Below, in pieces: positions 1 through 11,683 of a stretch of 64,000 nt of DNA. Positions within the stretch are counted from its first letter, which is position 1. Every line of letters starts with the position of its first letter. The notes under the pieces are model-generated. The model did not search any database, was not told the DNA's origin, and saw nothing but the letters and a program-made list of their open reading frames with translations. This DNA comes from Favolaschia claudopus (lineage: Eukaryota; Basidiomycota; Agaricomycetes; Agaricales; Mycenaceae): the NCBI GenBank assembly GCA_037176885.1, contig JAWWNJ010000015.1, positions 2,463,578 to 2,527,577 of the forward strand. The letters run 5' to 3'. The position numbers and the translations under genes were made by a program.

Positions 1-1054
1 CAGCACAATCGTGCAGTGTCGTTCTGTCACGAAACCGGAATGAGAGAGGGAAAACTGTCGGGAACCCTATGGAATTTAGACCGTGTCCGGACGTGGAAAG
101 GAAATTGGTAAAGTTTCCAGTCAGATCGAGTGTCCCGCAACCACCTCGAGAATTGCTGATGACACCGCTAGGAACATAGAATCGGTGAGCGATACACGGT
201 TTAGGCGAGAATGTTAGTAACTCACGCTTGGATGGCAGCTGCGCAAATGAAGCTGTCTCCCCGGTAAGTTCTGTTCGAGTCGCCCCCTCCTACAATTAGA
301 GGAACAAAGGCAGGTTTTTGGGCGCCAACGGCGCGGGGATTGGCCAAGATCGTGGTAGAGCACTGTGCAGGACACCGAAAGCTATGATTTTATTTGACTC
401 GACAACAGAGTACACAAGTTAAAAGACATGCTCACTCAAGGGACCCATCAAAGGGGGCACAGTTTTGACCATCAAGGCCGCACCCATTTTCGGCCAACCA
501 GTAAGTGGAAGTGCACCCGATGAAGGAGTCCGCGGGCGTTTGAAACCATTGCGCACGCGCAAAGAAGGCGAGAGCAATGATATATGCTGCAGACAAGATG
601 GCGTAGACCCAGTAATTGGGGAAGAATCGTGTTACACGGAGCCACGTTGATTCTATGGGCAGTACGACGCGAAACTTGCGGAGTTTGAGGTCAACATCAA
701 GGAGGGGTTTGGGATCTGAGAGTCCAAAGGCATGGATTAACGCAGTTTTGCGCATGGGGTCGACTACAGACCTGGGAGGTCGACTTTTGGCCTAGGTCCT
801 CTCAACCATCGGAAAACCCTGGATATGCGGGGGTGGCTGGATGATTGTTGTCGAAGTCGGGTAGATAGCCAGTTCCGTCGAGGTGCAAGAGTTTCTGGTA
901 CGCCTGCGTATTCGATATCAAAATTCTGAAGAGGGGCTTTCGAGTTGGACGGCTGATTTGAAGCAAGATGGGGTGTGTGGGTGGAGCTGGACGACGAGCT
1001 TGCCTCCGAGTCGGTCGACTGCATGGTGGGAGCGTTCAAGCAGACTGCGGACAT
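1..1054 (-). CDS. LCCL-domain membrane protein (3' end beyond window)
   Basis: Four exons can be read on the minus strand: 1054-772, 715-436, 381-226 and 167-1. The N-terminus is Ser/Thr-rich (residues about 10-30). A basic stretch (RWLRGPRPK) leads into a hydrophobic membrane segment (YWVYAILSAAYIIALAFF). An extracytoplasmic Cys-rich LCCL domain follows, with the hallmark FRCPAQC at the start of exon 3, then an ANPRAVG stretch, CAAAIQAG across the exon 3/4 junction, and the GGCGT element. Fungal proteins of this family are multi-pass membrane proteins, so further membrane segments probably lie beyond the left edge. LCCL modules are thought to bind ligands, but no fungal role is established. 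Start choice: ATG at 1054; an in-frame ATG at 1021 is an alternative. It is divergent from the RecQ gene, with 303 bp between start codons. Confidence 0.88.
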
Positions 1055-1357
1055 TATAGCCGCGACTTACCGCGATCCCGTGTTACATGTCACATTCGTC
1101 GCACAGCGTCACACTCGCTCTTTACGCGCTTTTTCGAATTCGGGCTTCGAATTCAGCCAAGTCTCCGACTTTTCCTCGACTTTCGACGTTGCTCCGATAT
1201 CGTCTCTTACATCGACGCGTCGAGACACGCGTTCATCCCGTTCAACCCTTTGCCCATGGTCTGGGATTCCGACCATGTTGGATCCGACGATGTACGCCAC
1301 CTATTGAGATCTGTCTGCTTCGCTTCTGACTCCCGAAAGTTGCCCATGATACTAGAG
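1055..1357. other. Divergent intergenic region
   Basis: This region separates the start codons of the LCCL gene and the RecQ helicase. Open frames run through it on the plus strand but show no homology-like composition. I see no convincing TATA box. It presumably holds both promoters and 5' leaders. Confidence 0.5.
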
Positions 1358-4201
1358 ATGTCTGCAGCATCGTATAATGCCGCGGGCCCAAGCTCCCGAA
1401 ATACTACTACCAACGGCTACCATGGCGGACCTACCTATCAGCGCAAACAGCTGCTGGACCAGGAGATTGCCAAATTAGACGCGGAACTCAGCAACATCGA
1501 CGACGAAATCTCCAAGCTTAAAGAGCTCCGCAAGCTGCGTCACGAGGAGCGGCAGAAACTCTTCGATGAATACGAGCAAGCCGCTGCCCCTCCCAATGCC
1601 AAAGGGAAAGGAAAGGCCGTCGGTGGCGTTGATTACATGTCGGAAGATTTCGAATGGTCTGGCGAACTCAAGTTCCAGATGAAAAAAGTGTTCAAAATTG
1701 ACAACTTTCGACTCTGCCAGCAAGGGTGCTGATTCCGAAACCTATGCTCATACTCGCTGCTAACCAACTAGTCGCCAGTGTTTGCAACGCGAACATGGAT
1801 CGGCGTGACATTGTAGTGGTCATGCCCACCGGTGGCGGCAAGAGTCTGACTTATCAACTTCCTGCCCTACTGAGCCCGGGTTGCACTTTGGTTGTGTCGC
1901 CGTTAATCGCTCTCATAACGGATCAGATTCTTCACTTGCGAGAAGCCGGCGTGGAAGCAGTGAAGCTGACTGGCGGAACTCCAAAGGCAGAGGCTCGCGA
2001 AATACATGATCGGCTGGTGGCAATGGGCAACAGACGGCTTTCGGGTGGTAAAGAAATCAAACTGTGCTATGTAACGGTCTGTGCTGTTATGGATATATGT
2101 TTCTGTTTCTCACTCCGCTTTTCGTTTAACAAATAGCCCGAGAAAATAGCAAAGAGCAAATCGTTTCTGGCTATGTTACAAAAGCTTTCCGACGGTGCTC
2201 AGCTTGGTTTGAATTTCCTCGTCTGATGATCCCGACCATTGACTTGTTTCCAGCTCGTATAGTGATAGATGAGGCTCATTGCGTTTCCCAGCTTGGGCAT
2301 GACTTTCGGTCGGGTTCCTTTCACACTGTATGTATCCTGCTAATCTACATAGCAGACCCGATTACCAAAAGCTGCACATCCTCCGTCAAAACTTCCCCCG
2401 CGTTCCTATCATGGCACTATCAGCCACATGTCCGCCCAAGGTTCTGCAGGATCTACTCAAGACGCTAGGAATGAAAGCCGTAGTTGATGGAACGAATGCA
2501 AAGTCTGGTGCCACAGTCTACTTTTCCGCCCCGTTGTATCGCAAGAATCTCCACTACAAGGTCCTCCTTAAGCCCTCTGCTGCAGCGGCGCAGATCACCA
2601 CGATGAAAGACTACATCCTGAAACACCATCCAAACCAAACTGGGATCATATATTGCGCCACAAGGAAGGATGCTGAGCGTGTAGCGGATGGCCTCAGACA
2701 AGAAAGCGGCGGCAAGATCAAGACAGGTGTATATCACGCGGAGAGAAAGGACGAAGAAAAGGAGTCGCTACACCGTCAATGGAGGAAAGGAGCGATTCAG
2801 GTTGTTTGTGCTACTATTGGTAGCTTTTGTATTGGTTTTGACTAAATATCCCGCTGACCTCGAATTGCAGCTTTCGGACTTGGTATCGACAAAGGTGACG
2901 TGCGCTTCGTTCTCCATCACTCTCTTTCTGTGCGTGGTTGCCTTCGGTTTTACATCACAGTAATAATCCGCTTCAGAAATCAATGGATGGTTATTATCAA
3001 GAGTCTGGGCGAGCAGGACGCGATGGCAAAGATTCGGATTGTGTTCTGTACTATCGTCCCGCTGACTTTTCCCATATCGCTTCGATGATGGCAACAGAGA
3101 GGGATGGATCTTCCAAACGTATTTTTCTCTCTTGACTCTCACCTGTTGACAAAGTTCATTCTTTTACGTAGTGCAAGGAATGCTGAGCTTTGTCCAGAAT
3201 ATGGTAGAGTGCCGGAAGATAGGCTTTGCAAAGTACGGTCCTAGTCCATTCAAGAACACAAACCCTTACGCGACTCGACAGGTATTTTTCGCACTCCTCC
3301 CAACTTTCGATGTCATCATGGGCGACGGAGGATTCCAATGCGCTTGCGCCATGTGGACACTGCGACAACTGCACGCGCAAGGCGGACAGTTTTGCTCGCC
3401 GGGATGTAACATTCGAGGCGTGGCAACTACTCAAGGTTGCAGACTTTGCACACACAGACCGTCAGTTGACACTCACTATGCTCGCGGATCTCGCTCGCGG
3501 AAACGGCGGTGCCGCGTCGTCGACCGCTGGAGGCGGCGGGCGCAAGGGCAAAGGCCGAGAGAAGAACAAGCTTGATTTAGATTTGGACGTTGTGTGTGGC
3601 GGCAAGGTCAACCTGAAGAAGGATGTAAGGCCGTTACTGGTTTTCTATCTTGGTGCACGCGTAACTCATGAGGGAAACATAGGAAGCGGAGATTCTGCTC
3701 ATTGAACTGCTTGTTCGAAGATATTTGGTCGAAGAATATCACTCGACGGCGTACTCCACGATCGTATATGTGAAAACGGGTCCGCTTGCTATGCGGCTCA
3801 CACGCATACCTCGGGACCGTGTCAAGACCCTGCAAGACCCAAGAATCGAATGTGATTTCCAGATACCGGTACGCAAAACTCGAGCCAAGACCGCGAAGGC
3901 GAGCTCCAGCAAAGGGGAGACTTCCTCTGGGAAACGGAAGCGTCAAGCTCAAAGTTCAGACGAGGAAGAAGAGGAGGACGATCTGGATGATTTTATCATC
4001 GAAGACGACGAGCCTATGCAGCCGCCCATTACACCCCATAACCAGAAACCACTGCCCGAAGCGATCGAAGACTCGGATCCGGAGTTGGAGCTCCCCGAAT
4101 GGACATACACAATGCGAGATCCGCCTCTCAAAAAGAGGCGAACCGATCCCAAGCCGATAGTAACGAATAGTGAGATTATTGAATTGTCAGACTCGGACTG
4201 A
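1358..4201 (+). CDS. RecQ-family ATP-dependent DNA helicase (RECQ1 type)
   Basis: This is a 3'-5' DNA helicase for replication and recombination repair in the nucleus. About ten exons join cleanly, for example 1358-1725, 1779-2076 and 2137 onward. An N-terminal coiled coil (residues about 30-65) precedes motif 0 ([12 protein letters not shown]), Walker A (MPTGGGKS), the DEAH box ([10 protein letters not shown]), motif III (ALSATC), motif V ([13 protein letters not shown]) and motif VI ([12 protein letters not shown]). The RecQ zinc site is intact: one Cys in VECRK, then CGHCDNC. A winged-helix (RQC) region follows. The tail is acidic and basic ([15 protein letters not shown]) and looks like a nuclear targeting tail. 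The conserved SQWGHDFR motif reads SQLGHDFR here. No HRDC domain is visible, in line with RECQ1. The start is the second of two close ATGs (1346, 1358). Confidence 0.93.
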
Positions 4202-4262
4202 ACTAGCACATATGTCATAGATGCAAGGTATTGGGTACATTTGCTACACATACAATTTCGTC

Positions 4263-5079
4263 TTAGAGCGAACCCACTGTAAACCGATGAGTACTTGTAT
4301 ACGATCTGGCTTTCTGTAATGAACTCACGGTAATCGTACACAAGCAGGGTTTCGATAACTTCGCCGTCCGAAGCTACAAATCGCACATTCCTGGCGTGGC
4401 GTCTTTCCCCGTTGATTACCTGGATACCCCAGGTCTAGAAATTCACGAATCTTGAAAATCACGAATCAACTGCGGAAAAAGCAACCGCACCTGGGTAGCA
4501 TTCCAGGTCGCGCCGCTCTCTGCGGTGTCACTTTCCACGTAAGAGTGGACAACTCCGGCCTCGACAGTGTCGGGGGTCCAATCCTTCTTGAGGAACTCTT
4601 CCTCAAGTTCCGCAACCTGGCAGCGCCTGGAAACAAGTCAGGTCCAAGTCATTCAGGGAGGCAACCCACATACCTCGACTTGCCGATAACGGGACCAAAG
4701 AGGTTGTCCTTGGTCTTACGATCAGTCCAAGTCAAAGTCCTCTCTTCTCTGGTTGCAGGAATTCCTCCAGTGAGAGTCTTCAAGGCGTGAGTACCCCTGG
4801 ATTCACGAGATCGCCGCGGCTTACTTGGTCGATGTCAATCTTCTCAACGCCTGCATCGTCTTTGTAGTGCTTGATAGCCAAGGTGACAGTAGCAGTAGCG
4901 ATGATCTTGCGCTTTATCCAACCTATCCCTTGGAGCATAAGGAGCCTGTCCGTCTCGCCGCTCAGACTCTTGTTCTGATATGCCAATTAATCAGAGCCAG
5001 AACTCATTGTGCGAAAACGACGAACCATGACGAATTTGCCAGAGAGGTCGCGGATGGAAACGCTTTCAGGTACGGCCAT
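4263..5079 (-). CDS. Conserved small beta-rich protein of unknown function
   Basis: Exons splice into a protein of roughly 190 residues. It starts MAVPESVSIRDLSGKFVM at 5079, continues after a 5' intron with NKSLSGETDRLLMLQGIGW and IKHYKDDAGVEKIDIDQ, then TLTGGI and FGPVIGKSR, and ends LLVYDYLGSL with stop at 4263-4265. The last exon has only 14 bases. I know this kind of sequence from many Agaricomycete genomes as a conserved cytosolic protein without assigned function. The alternating beta-like segments with a central GPVIGKSR loop suggest a calycin or lipocalin-like barrel, but this is inference. A TATA box sits 75 bp upstream. It is convergent with RecQ, leaving 61 bp between stop codons. 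Confidence 0.8.
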
Positions 5080-5587
5080 AGTGATGACTTAGTGGTGGCA
5101 AGTGGTGGTACAAGGTGAGATAGCACTGGTACGGGACGGAGGACGAGAAGCGGTATATATACGTCCGACATGTGATTACTCCAAGTTGATACGCGGTTGA
5201 AACGCGTCGCTCGCGTAGAAACGATCGCGAATAACAGAGATTGCCATTCAGCGCTCTTGATTCAGCCGTTCAAGTCCAATACTACCTATTCGTAGTATTC
5301 AAGGTAACCTTATGTTTGATTTACTCGGATCCCCAGACGTCACTGCTGTGAGACCCACAACAACTCCGCTCATTTGAGATCTTGAGTGCCCACAAGTTGT
5401 TGGAGTGTCTGTGATCTGAGCCACGAGCTCGTTAAATGAACGCTGCAACCTGAGAGCACGAATCGACTCGTGAACGAGAATTTAAACCAAAAAACCATGG
5501 TCCCCCGATTCATACCTATGTACAAGTACAACAGATTGTATATCGATACAGTGTGCCAGCGCGTATGAGGAAAGAAAGTGAGAAGAG
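5080..5587. other. Intergenic region
   Basis: This is the promoter side of the minus-strand gene starting at 5079 and the 3' flank of the UBE2O-like gene. Apart from the TATA box I see no gene, RNA or clear repeat. The sequence is full of short pyrimidine and purine runs without long open frames. Confidence 0.5.
5154..5161 (-). promoter_or_regulatory. TATA box
   Basis: TATATATA lies 75 bp upstream of the start codon at 5079, at a typical fungal core-promoter distance. Confidence 0.55.
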
Positions 5588-8500
5588 TTAAGACTGTGTT
5601 TGTAGGTTGATTAATTTCGTCAATATCCGATCCAGGGCTAAAATCCCCCCTTCGCTCAGACGAGGCACAGCCAGCTCAGGGTCATCCTGAGAGTCTTCAG
5701 AACTGTCTGATGCGCTCTTGCTCTTCTCGATGAGCCGCTGCGAGTTCTTGATCAGTTTGTCGAGGCGCCCATTCCGGCGATACAGCCAATCAATTTCTGA
5801 TTCAAGCCCACCAGGCGGGAGCTCAAGAGCACGGCGAACAAATCCGCGAGATAACACATAGGCCTTTTCGTTGTACAGTCGACTGTCGGATAGCAAAATC
5901 AGCATTAAATCTAGTACAGAACTTCCCGACTTCACCTGTTAACAATGCCATCTGGGGTGCCTCGAAGTTTCTCGTACGCAGGCTCGCAAAACCAGCTAAG
6001 AGGGGTAAGTGAGCAGGATACATGTCGTTCAGTCAAATCCACTGACGGCTCTTTCACGAGAACGAGTCCCTGGATGCTCACGAATGCCTGCAACAATGAC
6101 GATCTTGCGGGATTCCAGACCTCGTTCTGGTCTCCCTGCCATGTTCCCAAGATGGACAAGCACACCTTTCCCTCCTCGTATAAGTTACTGTAACAATATG
6201 AGAACATGAACAGATACACGTAAAATCGTCAACTCACGGGTTAACTGTGTAGAAAGCATCTATCAGCTAGGACGAAGAAAATATAGTTGAACAATCACTG
6301 ACCACGTCCATTTCCATTTGTCCAGCTTAGGAAATGTGCTTGTGGCGGGGTATGTGGAAAATTCGAGTCAAGCATCCAATCAATGACGAAAGGACAATCT
6401 TCATAAGGTGTATTTTCAGGGCCTATAATCAGGGACCGCAAGAGATCTGTCCTGTCTTCGTAGGCCCGAATGAGTATGGAATCTGAGCAACGATAACCGG
6501 GTTAACAGAGCATCGCCAATGCTAAGTAAAAGACCAAACGAACCTGGCAAACTACTGCTGAGTGCTCTGTACTCTTTGGCGAGCCTTGCCAAGAACGAGT
6601 TCTTTGGCTGAGCAGGGATGGTGTCGTAGTAGGCATGATCAATCGGAGCAGAAGGTTGAATTTCGAAACGCTTCAACGACGATTCTGAGTCGCCGTCACC
6701 AGCATTATCTGAACCTCCCGCCGTCGGAATGTCTTCTGCCACGTCTTTCGGTACGTCGGGAGAGACAGGCCGTTCCGTTTCCGATGTTGTTGCGACAATT
6801 ATATCTGCAGTAGCGGTGGATTTTGGCGTATCAGGACCGTCGTGGCCACCGTGAATTGAGGAAAGCAGGGTGCTAGATAGTAATCCCGAAACAACCTCCA
6901 AAGGAGCCAAAGCGACATCCGGCCAAACTGAGCCATTCCCATTCCCATTGACCAGCGGAGCCTCAGCAGCAGAAGATTGACTCCGCTGTTCGTCAGTGTC
7001 GGAAGGCCAGTCGTCTCCCGAATCACTAGGGGAATCCCATGCACCGCTTTCGTGTATAGTCCACATCGGATGTTCTTCGTGAAGACCTGGATGCTCCGAT
7101 TCCTCTTCCCAAACGTCATCCTCGAGTTGATCAAGACCATCATACAGTTTGGTCAAGCGTTGGAGTGGATACGACTTGACGATTCCGTTTGGATGTGTCA
7201 GCTCAGCGGTCCCATCGAGATTTATCTGTATATCATTAGAGGCTAGAAAAAAGTAAGTTGGTACTGAAAAACAACGCACGTCGGTGACTTCTCCAAGCCA
7301 CAGCATTTCGCTATCCGCGGACGGTCTCAGAATCCGCGCTTCGACAAGGTTCTCCGCACCACGACGGCGAGCAATATCTGCTCCCATTTCCGACATCTCT
7401 TTCCTGAAACCAGCTAACTGCCCGTCTATGAATGGAGCATCGCGCACCCAGGGCTCAACTTCACCGATGCGAGGTACTCTAGCGATTACACGAGAGCCGT
7501 TTGTCTGGCCTTCTGGATGGACAAACACAAAGTCGCCCCGTCGAACTCCAAGACCCTCAGATCGAGTCTCAAGCGCGGCGACTGTATCCGAGATACCGTG
7601 AGGGTCAAGCTCTAGCAGGGGGACTAGCTCTATTTTCCCGGTATCGGGAATAAGCACCGAGGCAATACGATGTGCTGAGTTAACAGACTGTATTATAACA
7701 GCTCGCTTTTCGTCTTCGCCGTTCCAAATGACCCAGTCACCAGGCCTGTCAATCGATGAGGTCAATGCTTTTGGAACACACGAACAATGTTCGACACACC
7801 AACAATCATACTCGTCTGGATTGACATAAGGAATGAGGTCAGTGGAACGGATGGTCTCCTTGGTGCCATCCTGCCATAATACATGGCAGAAAGTTTGGGT
7901 TTCGGTCACAGTGAACACCTTGATGACAACTCGAGGACCGGGTTCTGTGCCATGAGTGGTGCCTGGAACTTTGCTTTCGTCCTTGAATGTAACCCGGTCA
8001 CCGACACGCATTTCTAAATCGGACAGGCTTCGTATGAGAGTGAGTTTCGACATGTCGGTACCTGTCCAGAACTGCTGAGGACGACGCCGTGACGCTGCGT
8101 CTTCAGGATCAAGCTATATGGTCGTTATTGAACTGGTTCGAATGAGCCATGAGATTGTCACCTACTGCTTGACTAAGTGCCAGCCAAGTTATTGCGTAAA
8201 CGCTATGCACGACGTCGACACATGTGTCCCCTGGACTCGGTCGATTGTTTCCCAGGAGAAATCCGAAAAGGCTATGAACCGTTGAAGTGGGTTGTGGAAG
8301 GATGTCCTAAAACCCGAATAAGGTGGATGGAGCAGGATAGATAGCGAAATGGACCCACAGGACCCTTTTCGCCAACGGAGAAGCGAGAGCCGAGTTCTGG
8401 CATACGGATAATTTGACCACTTGAAATTTCCACCAGTACTTCGTCGAATAGCTGTATTTTTCGCGTTTATCTCGGGCTCTGGACGAGGGATAAGGTTAAC

Positions 8501-9115
8501 TAACCTCTATGACCTGACCTATCCAGTTGTCGTAAGTGACGAAATCGCCTACCTCGGCGTAGGTGCGGTCAGAGAGCTCATCCAGCGTCGTCCAACCCTC
8601 GAGGCGCTCTCCACTAACGACGTGTTCGCAGCGGCCGTTGACGCTTGCATGGACAATAACACCGGATTGCATATCGTCAATACTGCGCTTGCAAACATCG
8701 CCGGGATGGAAGGTGCGGTCGACAAGGAGGAGTTCTGACTCGGGGAGAATCTGGCGTTCGAATTCTCGGCGGGTGTTTGTTTCCGCGTCTTGTCGATAGA
8801 AGGAGACTCCGACTTCACCCCGAGTAAGCGGTCGCATGAGGGGATCTGTGACGGTGGGTGGGACGGGTTCCTCTGCGTCTTGCCAGCATCTCTAAACAGC
8901 AATTTAGATACAGAAGATGAGTTGGCAAGATAGCGAGCAGGCTTCACCATTACAATGCCGTTGATATTATCTTGTGCAGAGGAATCTGTTGTGGCCAACG
9001 GATTGACGCGGCGAACTACATCCTGGTGATAGAACTGGGAGAGTATGAGTTGGTTTCCGGGATAGAAAAGAGGGAAGAATGGGACCTTTGTGAGTATTCT
9101 TGGGGAAGTAGCCAT
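5588..9115 (-). CDS. UBE2O-like hybrid E2/E3 ubiquitin-conjugating enzyme
   Basis: A large E2 enzyme that in animals ubiquitinates substrates without a separate E3. It starts [14 protein letters not shown] at 9115. A 57 nt intron before 8900 joins NGIVM to RCWQDAEE. The N-terminal part has several beta-rich conserved blocks ([50 protein letters not shown]) matching the CR1/CR2 substrate-recognition regions of UBE2O. An acidic linker ([14 protein letters not shown]) follows. The catalytic UBC domain lies at about 6420-5950: [16 protein letters not shown], then [19 protein letters not shown], where the Cys in GKVCLS is the expected active site, and [11 protein letters not shown]. The C-terminus is a helical, Ser-rich tail. 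About 1,000 residues. Neighbouring ARG2 is divergent. Confidence 0.92.
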
Positions 9116-9532
9116 GAGCGCGATAATTAAGCAGATGAGAGTTGCCGAAGGGACACAACAAGAGCACACAACACAACGTAACTTGTCTCAGAAGAACAAA
9201 GCAAATTGGCGCGCAAATTAGCGCGCCCCATAAATACTTCCTCCAAACTTCCATCCAGCCCGTGCGTCCATACCGGCTGTCTGCACTCTATGCTGTCGCC
9301 AAAGTCGCCCGGAATCTGCTGTGCACACAACCTTTACATGACAAGCTTTCCCAAGTACTTCCGAGCCAGCCAATGAAAAACGCCGCATCTTATGTCGTGG
9401 ATAGGCTTTTGCCTATGCGCGGTATGGGCTATAGGGCCAAGGCTGCGCGGAATCCTCGCTGTTTCCGGTGCTCACTGGTGTGATTGGATGGCACAATTCT
9501 CGTACTTCATCTAACAGCTGCAGTTTGACGCC

Positions 9533-9538
9533 GAGTCA
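9533..9538 (+). promoter_or_regulatory. Possible Gcn4/CPC1-type site (GAGTCA)
   Basis: GAGTCA is six of seven bases of TGA(C/G)TCA, the binding site of the general amino-acid-control activator. It lies 37 bp before the TATA box of the arginine-biosynthesis gene ARG2, a logical target. A six-base match can arise by chance. Confidence 0.35.
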
Positions 9539-9569
9539 CAACTTCCTTCCTCTTTGGGAAATTTTGTGC

Positions 9570-9576
9570 TATAAAA
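9570..9576 (+). promoter_or_regulatory. TATA box of ARG2
   Basis: TATAAAA lies 83 bp before the ARG2 start codon and is followed by a pyrimidine-rich leader. Confidence 0.6.
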
Positions 9577-9652
9577 CTCTCTTCTCCACTTCCATGAACG
9601 CGCCTCTCCCCCATCTTCTATTCTCCCCTCTCCTTTCATAGTCCTAACAGCT

Positions 9653-11591
9653 ATGCTCCCCCGCATACCTGCCTCGTGTTCCCGCGTCTCCCCTCCCCTC
9701 GCCTCCGCCCGTAGCCAAACCTTCAAGGCCTTCTATGCTGTTCGTCCATCTAGCGACCCCATCTCATATTGCCCTTGCTGATATGTTGCAGACCATCCGC
9801 AGCCTTCGTCAACCCCCTCCCGACCCAGAAGATCCTCCCCCTGATAATGTGAGGTGTTTAACACCGACGTGATCCTCATTTACCTACGCGACCTAGGACT
9901 TCATCCTTTCTATCCTTCGTGCCAACCCCTCGTTGCGCGACACGCGGTCCTATCTCGCCTCGTTTGGCCCTCGTCCCAAACCACCTTCGGCCCCGTCGGC
10001 CGATCGCGTACCCGCCGCTTCCAAAGATCTGTCCACCGCACAATCGATCCCTGTTGCCCTCGAACATCCGAAGCCAAGTCCGGTACTTTCTTCCTTATTG
10101 GACCCTGTCGTAAAACGCACCGCGCTTGTCAAGATTCAGGGTCCGTTTACCGATGTCCAACTCGATAGTATCGCTCGAGGCATGGTCTACCTGGAAAAGC
10201 TAGGCCTCGTCAGTGTGATTGTCGTCGAAAACGATACTCTGCAGAGGGGCGAACAGGATGAACGGGCGGCCCTGATCGAAGAGACTATGCGAATTGTGAC
10301 TGTTCTGGAAAAGCAAGGCGCTAAAGCCCGCCCGGTTCTCGGAGCTGTCGTAAAATTAGGTCCTAAGCCTGGCGACGACGAGTTGCCCGAATCCCCAGAC
10401 TTTTCTCCGCCGGAGGCCCACACAGTGCCATCGGACCTTGGCCCTATACGTTCAGCTCTTCGGGCGGGGGAGATCCCCGTCATTCCTCCTTTCGCCCTAG
10501 ATTCCTTTTGCCGGTCTATTCGCGTCGACTCCAACGATGTTCTTGGTGCGCTCGCTCGTGGAATGGTGGAAGCAGCTGAGAGCGACACTGCTCAGTCGAA
10601 CGCCTCCCCCGACATCCTGTCTGAGGAAGTGGATTTGACTCCATTGCGACTTATGATCATTAATCGCGAAGGCGGTGTGCCTTCCTACGCACGTTCTGGC
10701 TATCCTCATCTTCTCATCAACTTGGATTCGGAATATTCGCATATCCACGAAACATTTCACGAGCCTTGGCACACCACCAACCCCACAGCTCTGTCGAATC
10801 TGGCGTTGGCAAAAACATGTCTAGCCTACATGCCCCCAACGTCATCCGCTGTCATGGTTTCCCACCGCTCTCCCAGCTCTCTCATTGCGAATCTGATCAC
10901 CAACAAACCTGCGTTAAGCTCAAGTCTCCCACACGCGTTGTTGCAGGGAAATCGTCGGTTGACGGCTCACACACCCACGCTTCTGCGACGCGGTTTGCCA
11001 GTCCGCGTCTTGCGTACCGTCAGCGAGATCGACCGGCCCAAAATGAATGCACTCCTTGAGCAGTCATTCAACCGGATCCTTGACGAAGAGGCATTCTATC
11101 AGCGGTTGGAGCGCACCCTCGATTTTATCGTTGTCGCTGGTGATTATGTTGGTACGGCCATCGTCACCAATGAACCCTGCCCGGGATCACCAGAGCCGAT
11201 CTCTTATCTCGACAAGTTCGCGGTTCTCCCCAGCCATCAAGGCGATGGCACAGTCGACTTTTTGTGGGTCGCTCTTCACGACGAATCCTACGGACTCGGT
11301 CATCCGTTCTCTGCCAATCCCAACGGAGGGAAAGGTGGTGTGGGAGAGGGTCGCGATCTCGTATGGCGGAGCCGAGCCAATAACCCAGTCAACAAATGGT
11401 ACTTTGAGCGGAGTTCTGGGCATATGCGGATGGGTTCTTGGGTCATGTTTTGGTGTGATGCAGAGAAGCGTTTGAAGCTTGAACAGGCGCGTCGCACCGG
11501 TGCTGGTTTGTCTTATGTTGAGGGGTGGGAGAAGGGACGTCTCGCGCAATGGGGGAGTGTTGTAGGAACAATTCCATCCGCATGGAAGTAG
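9653..11591 (+). CDS. ARG2: Mitochondrial N-acetylglutamate synthase
   Basis: Catalyses acetyl-CoA plus glutamate to N-acetylglutamate, the first step of arginine biosynthesis in the mitochondrial matrix. It starts MLPRIPASCSRVSPPLAS, a basic, Ser-rich presequence with no acidic residues. One short intron before 9796 and one ending at 9896 (CTAG acceptor) bring in DFILSILRANPSLRDTR. The amino-acid-kinase-like part (GPFTDVQLDSIARGMVYLEK, then GAVVKLGP) spans about residues 90-390. The C-terminal GNAT domain holds YLDKFAVLPSHQGDGTVDF and ends with DLVWRSRANNPVNKWYFERS, the typical fungal NAGS signature. Total about 600 residues, normal for fungi. The main exon is uninterrupted from 9897 to the stop. 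The promoter carries a TATA box and a possible Gcn4-type site. Confidence 0.93.
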
Positions 11592-11683
11592 ACATGTTAC
11601 CCGAATACCAATATCCAATAGACTAAATGTGTGTATTTGTACATGCTATTCCACTAAGCACTTATACATTTGGAAGTCCAAAA

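Larger units (their letters stand above)
9116..9652. other. Divergent promoter region between UBE2O-like gene and ARG2
   Basis: This region holds 537 bp between start codons. It contains CCAAT at 9370-9374 (plus strand), CCAAT on the minus strand at 9483-9487, a GAGTCA element and a TATA box (listed separately). Long pyrimidine runs at 9595-9650 precede the ARG2 start, as is common in fungal leaders. Confidence 0.55.

Noticed and set aside
4452..4790. Plus-strand open frame of 112 codons
   Set aside because: It is the antisense shadow of the exons of the minus-strand beta-rich protein gene.
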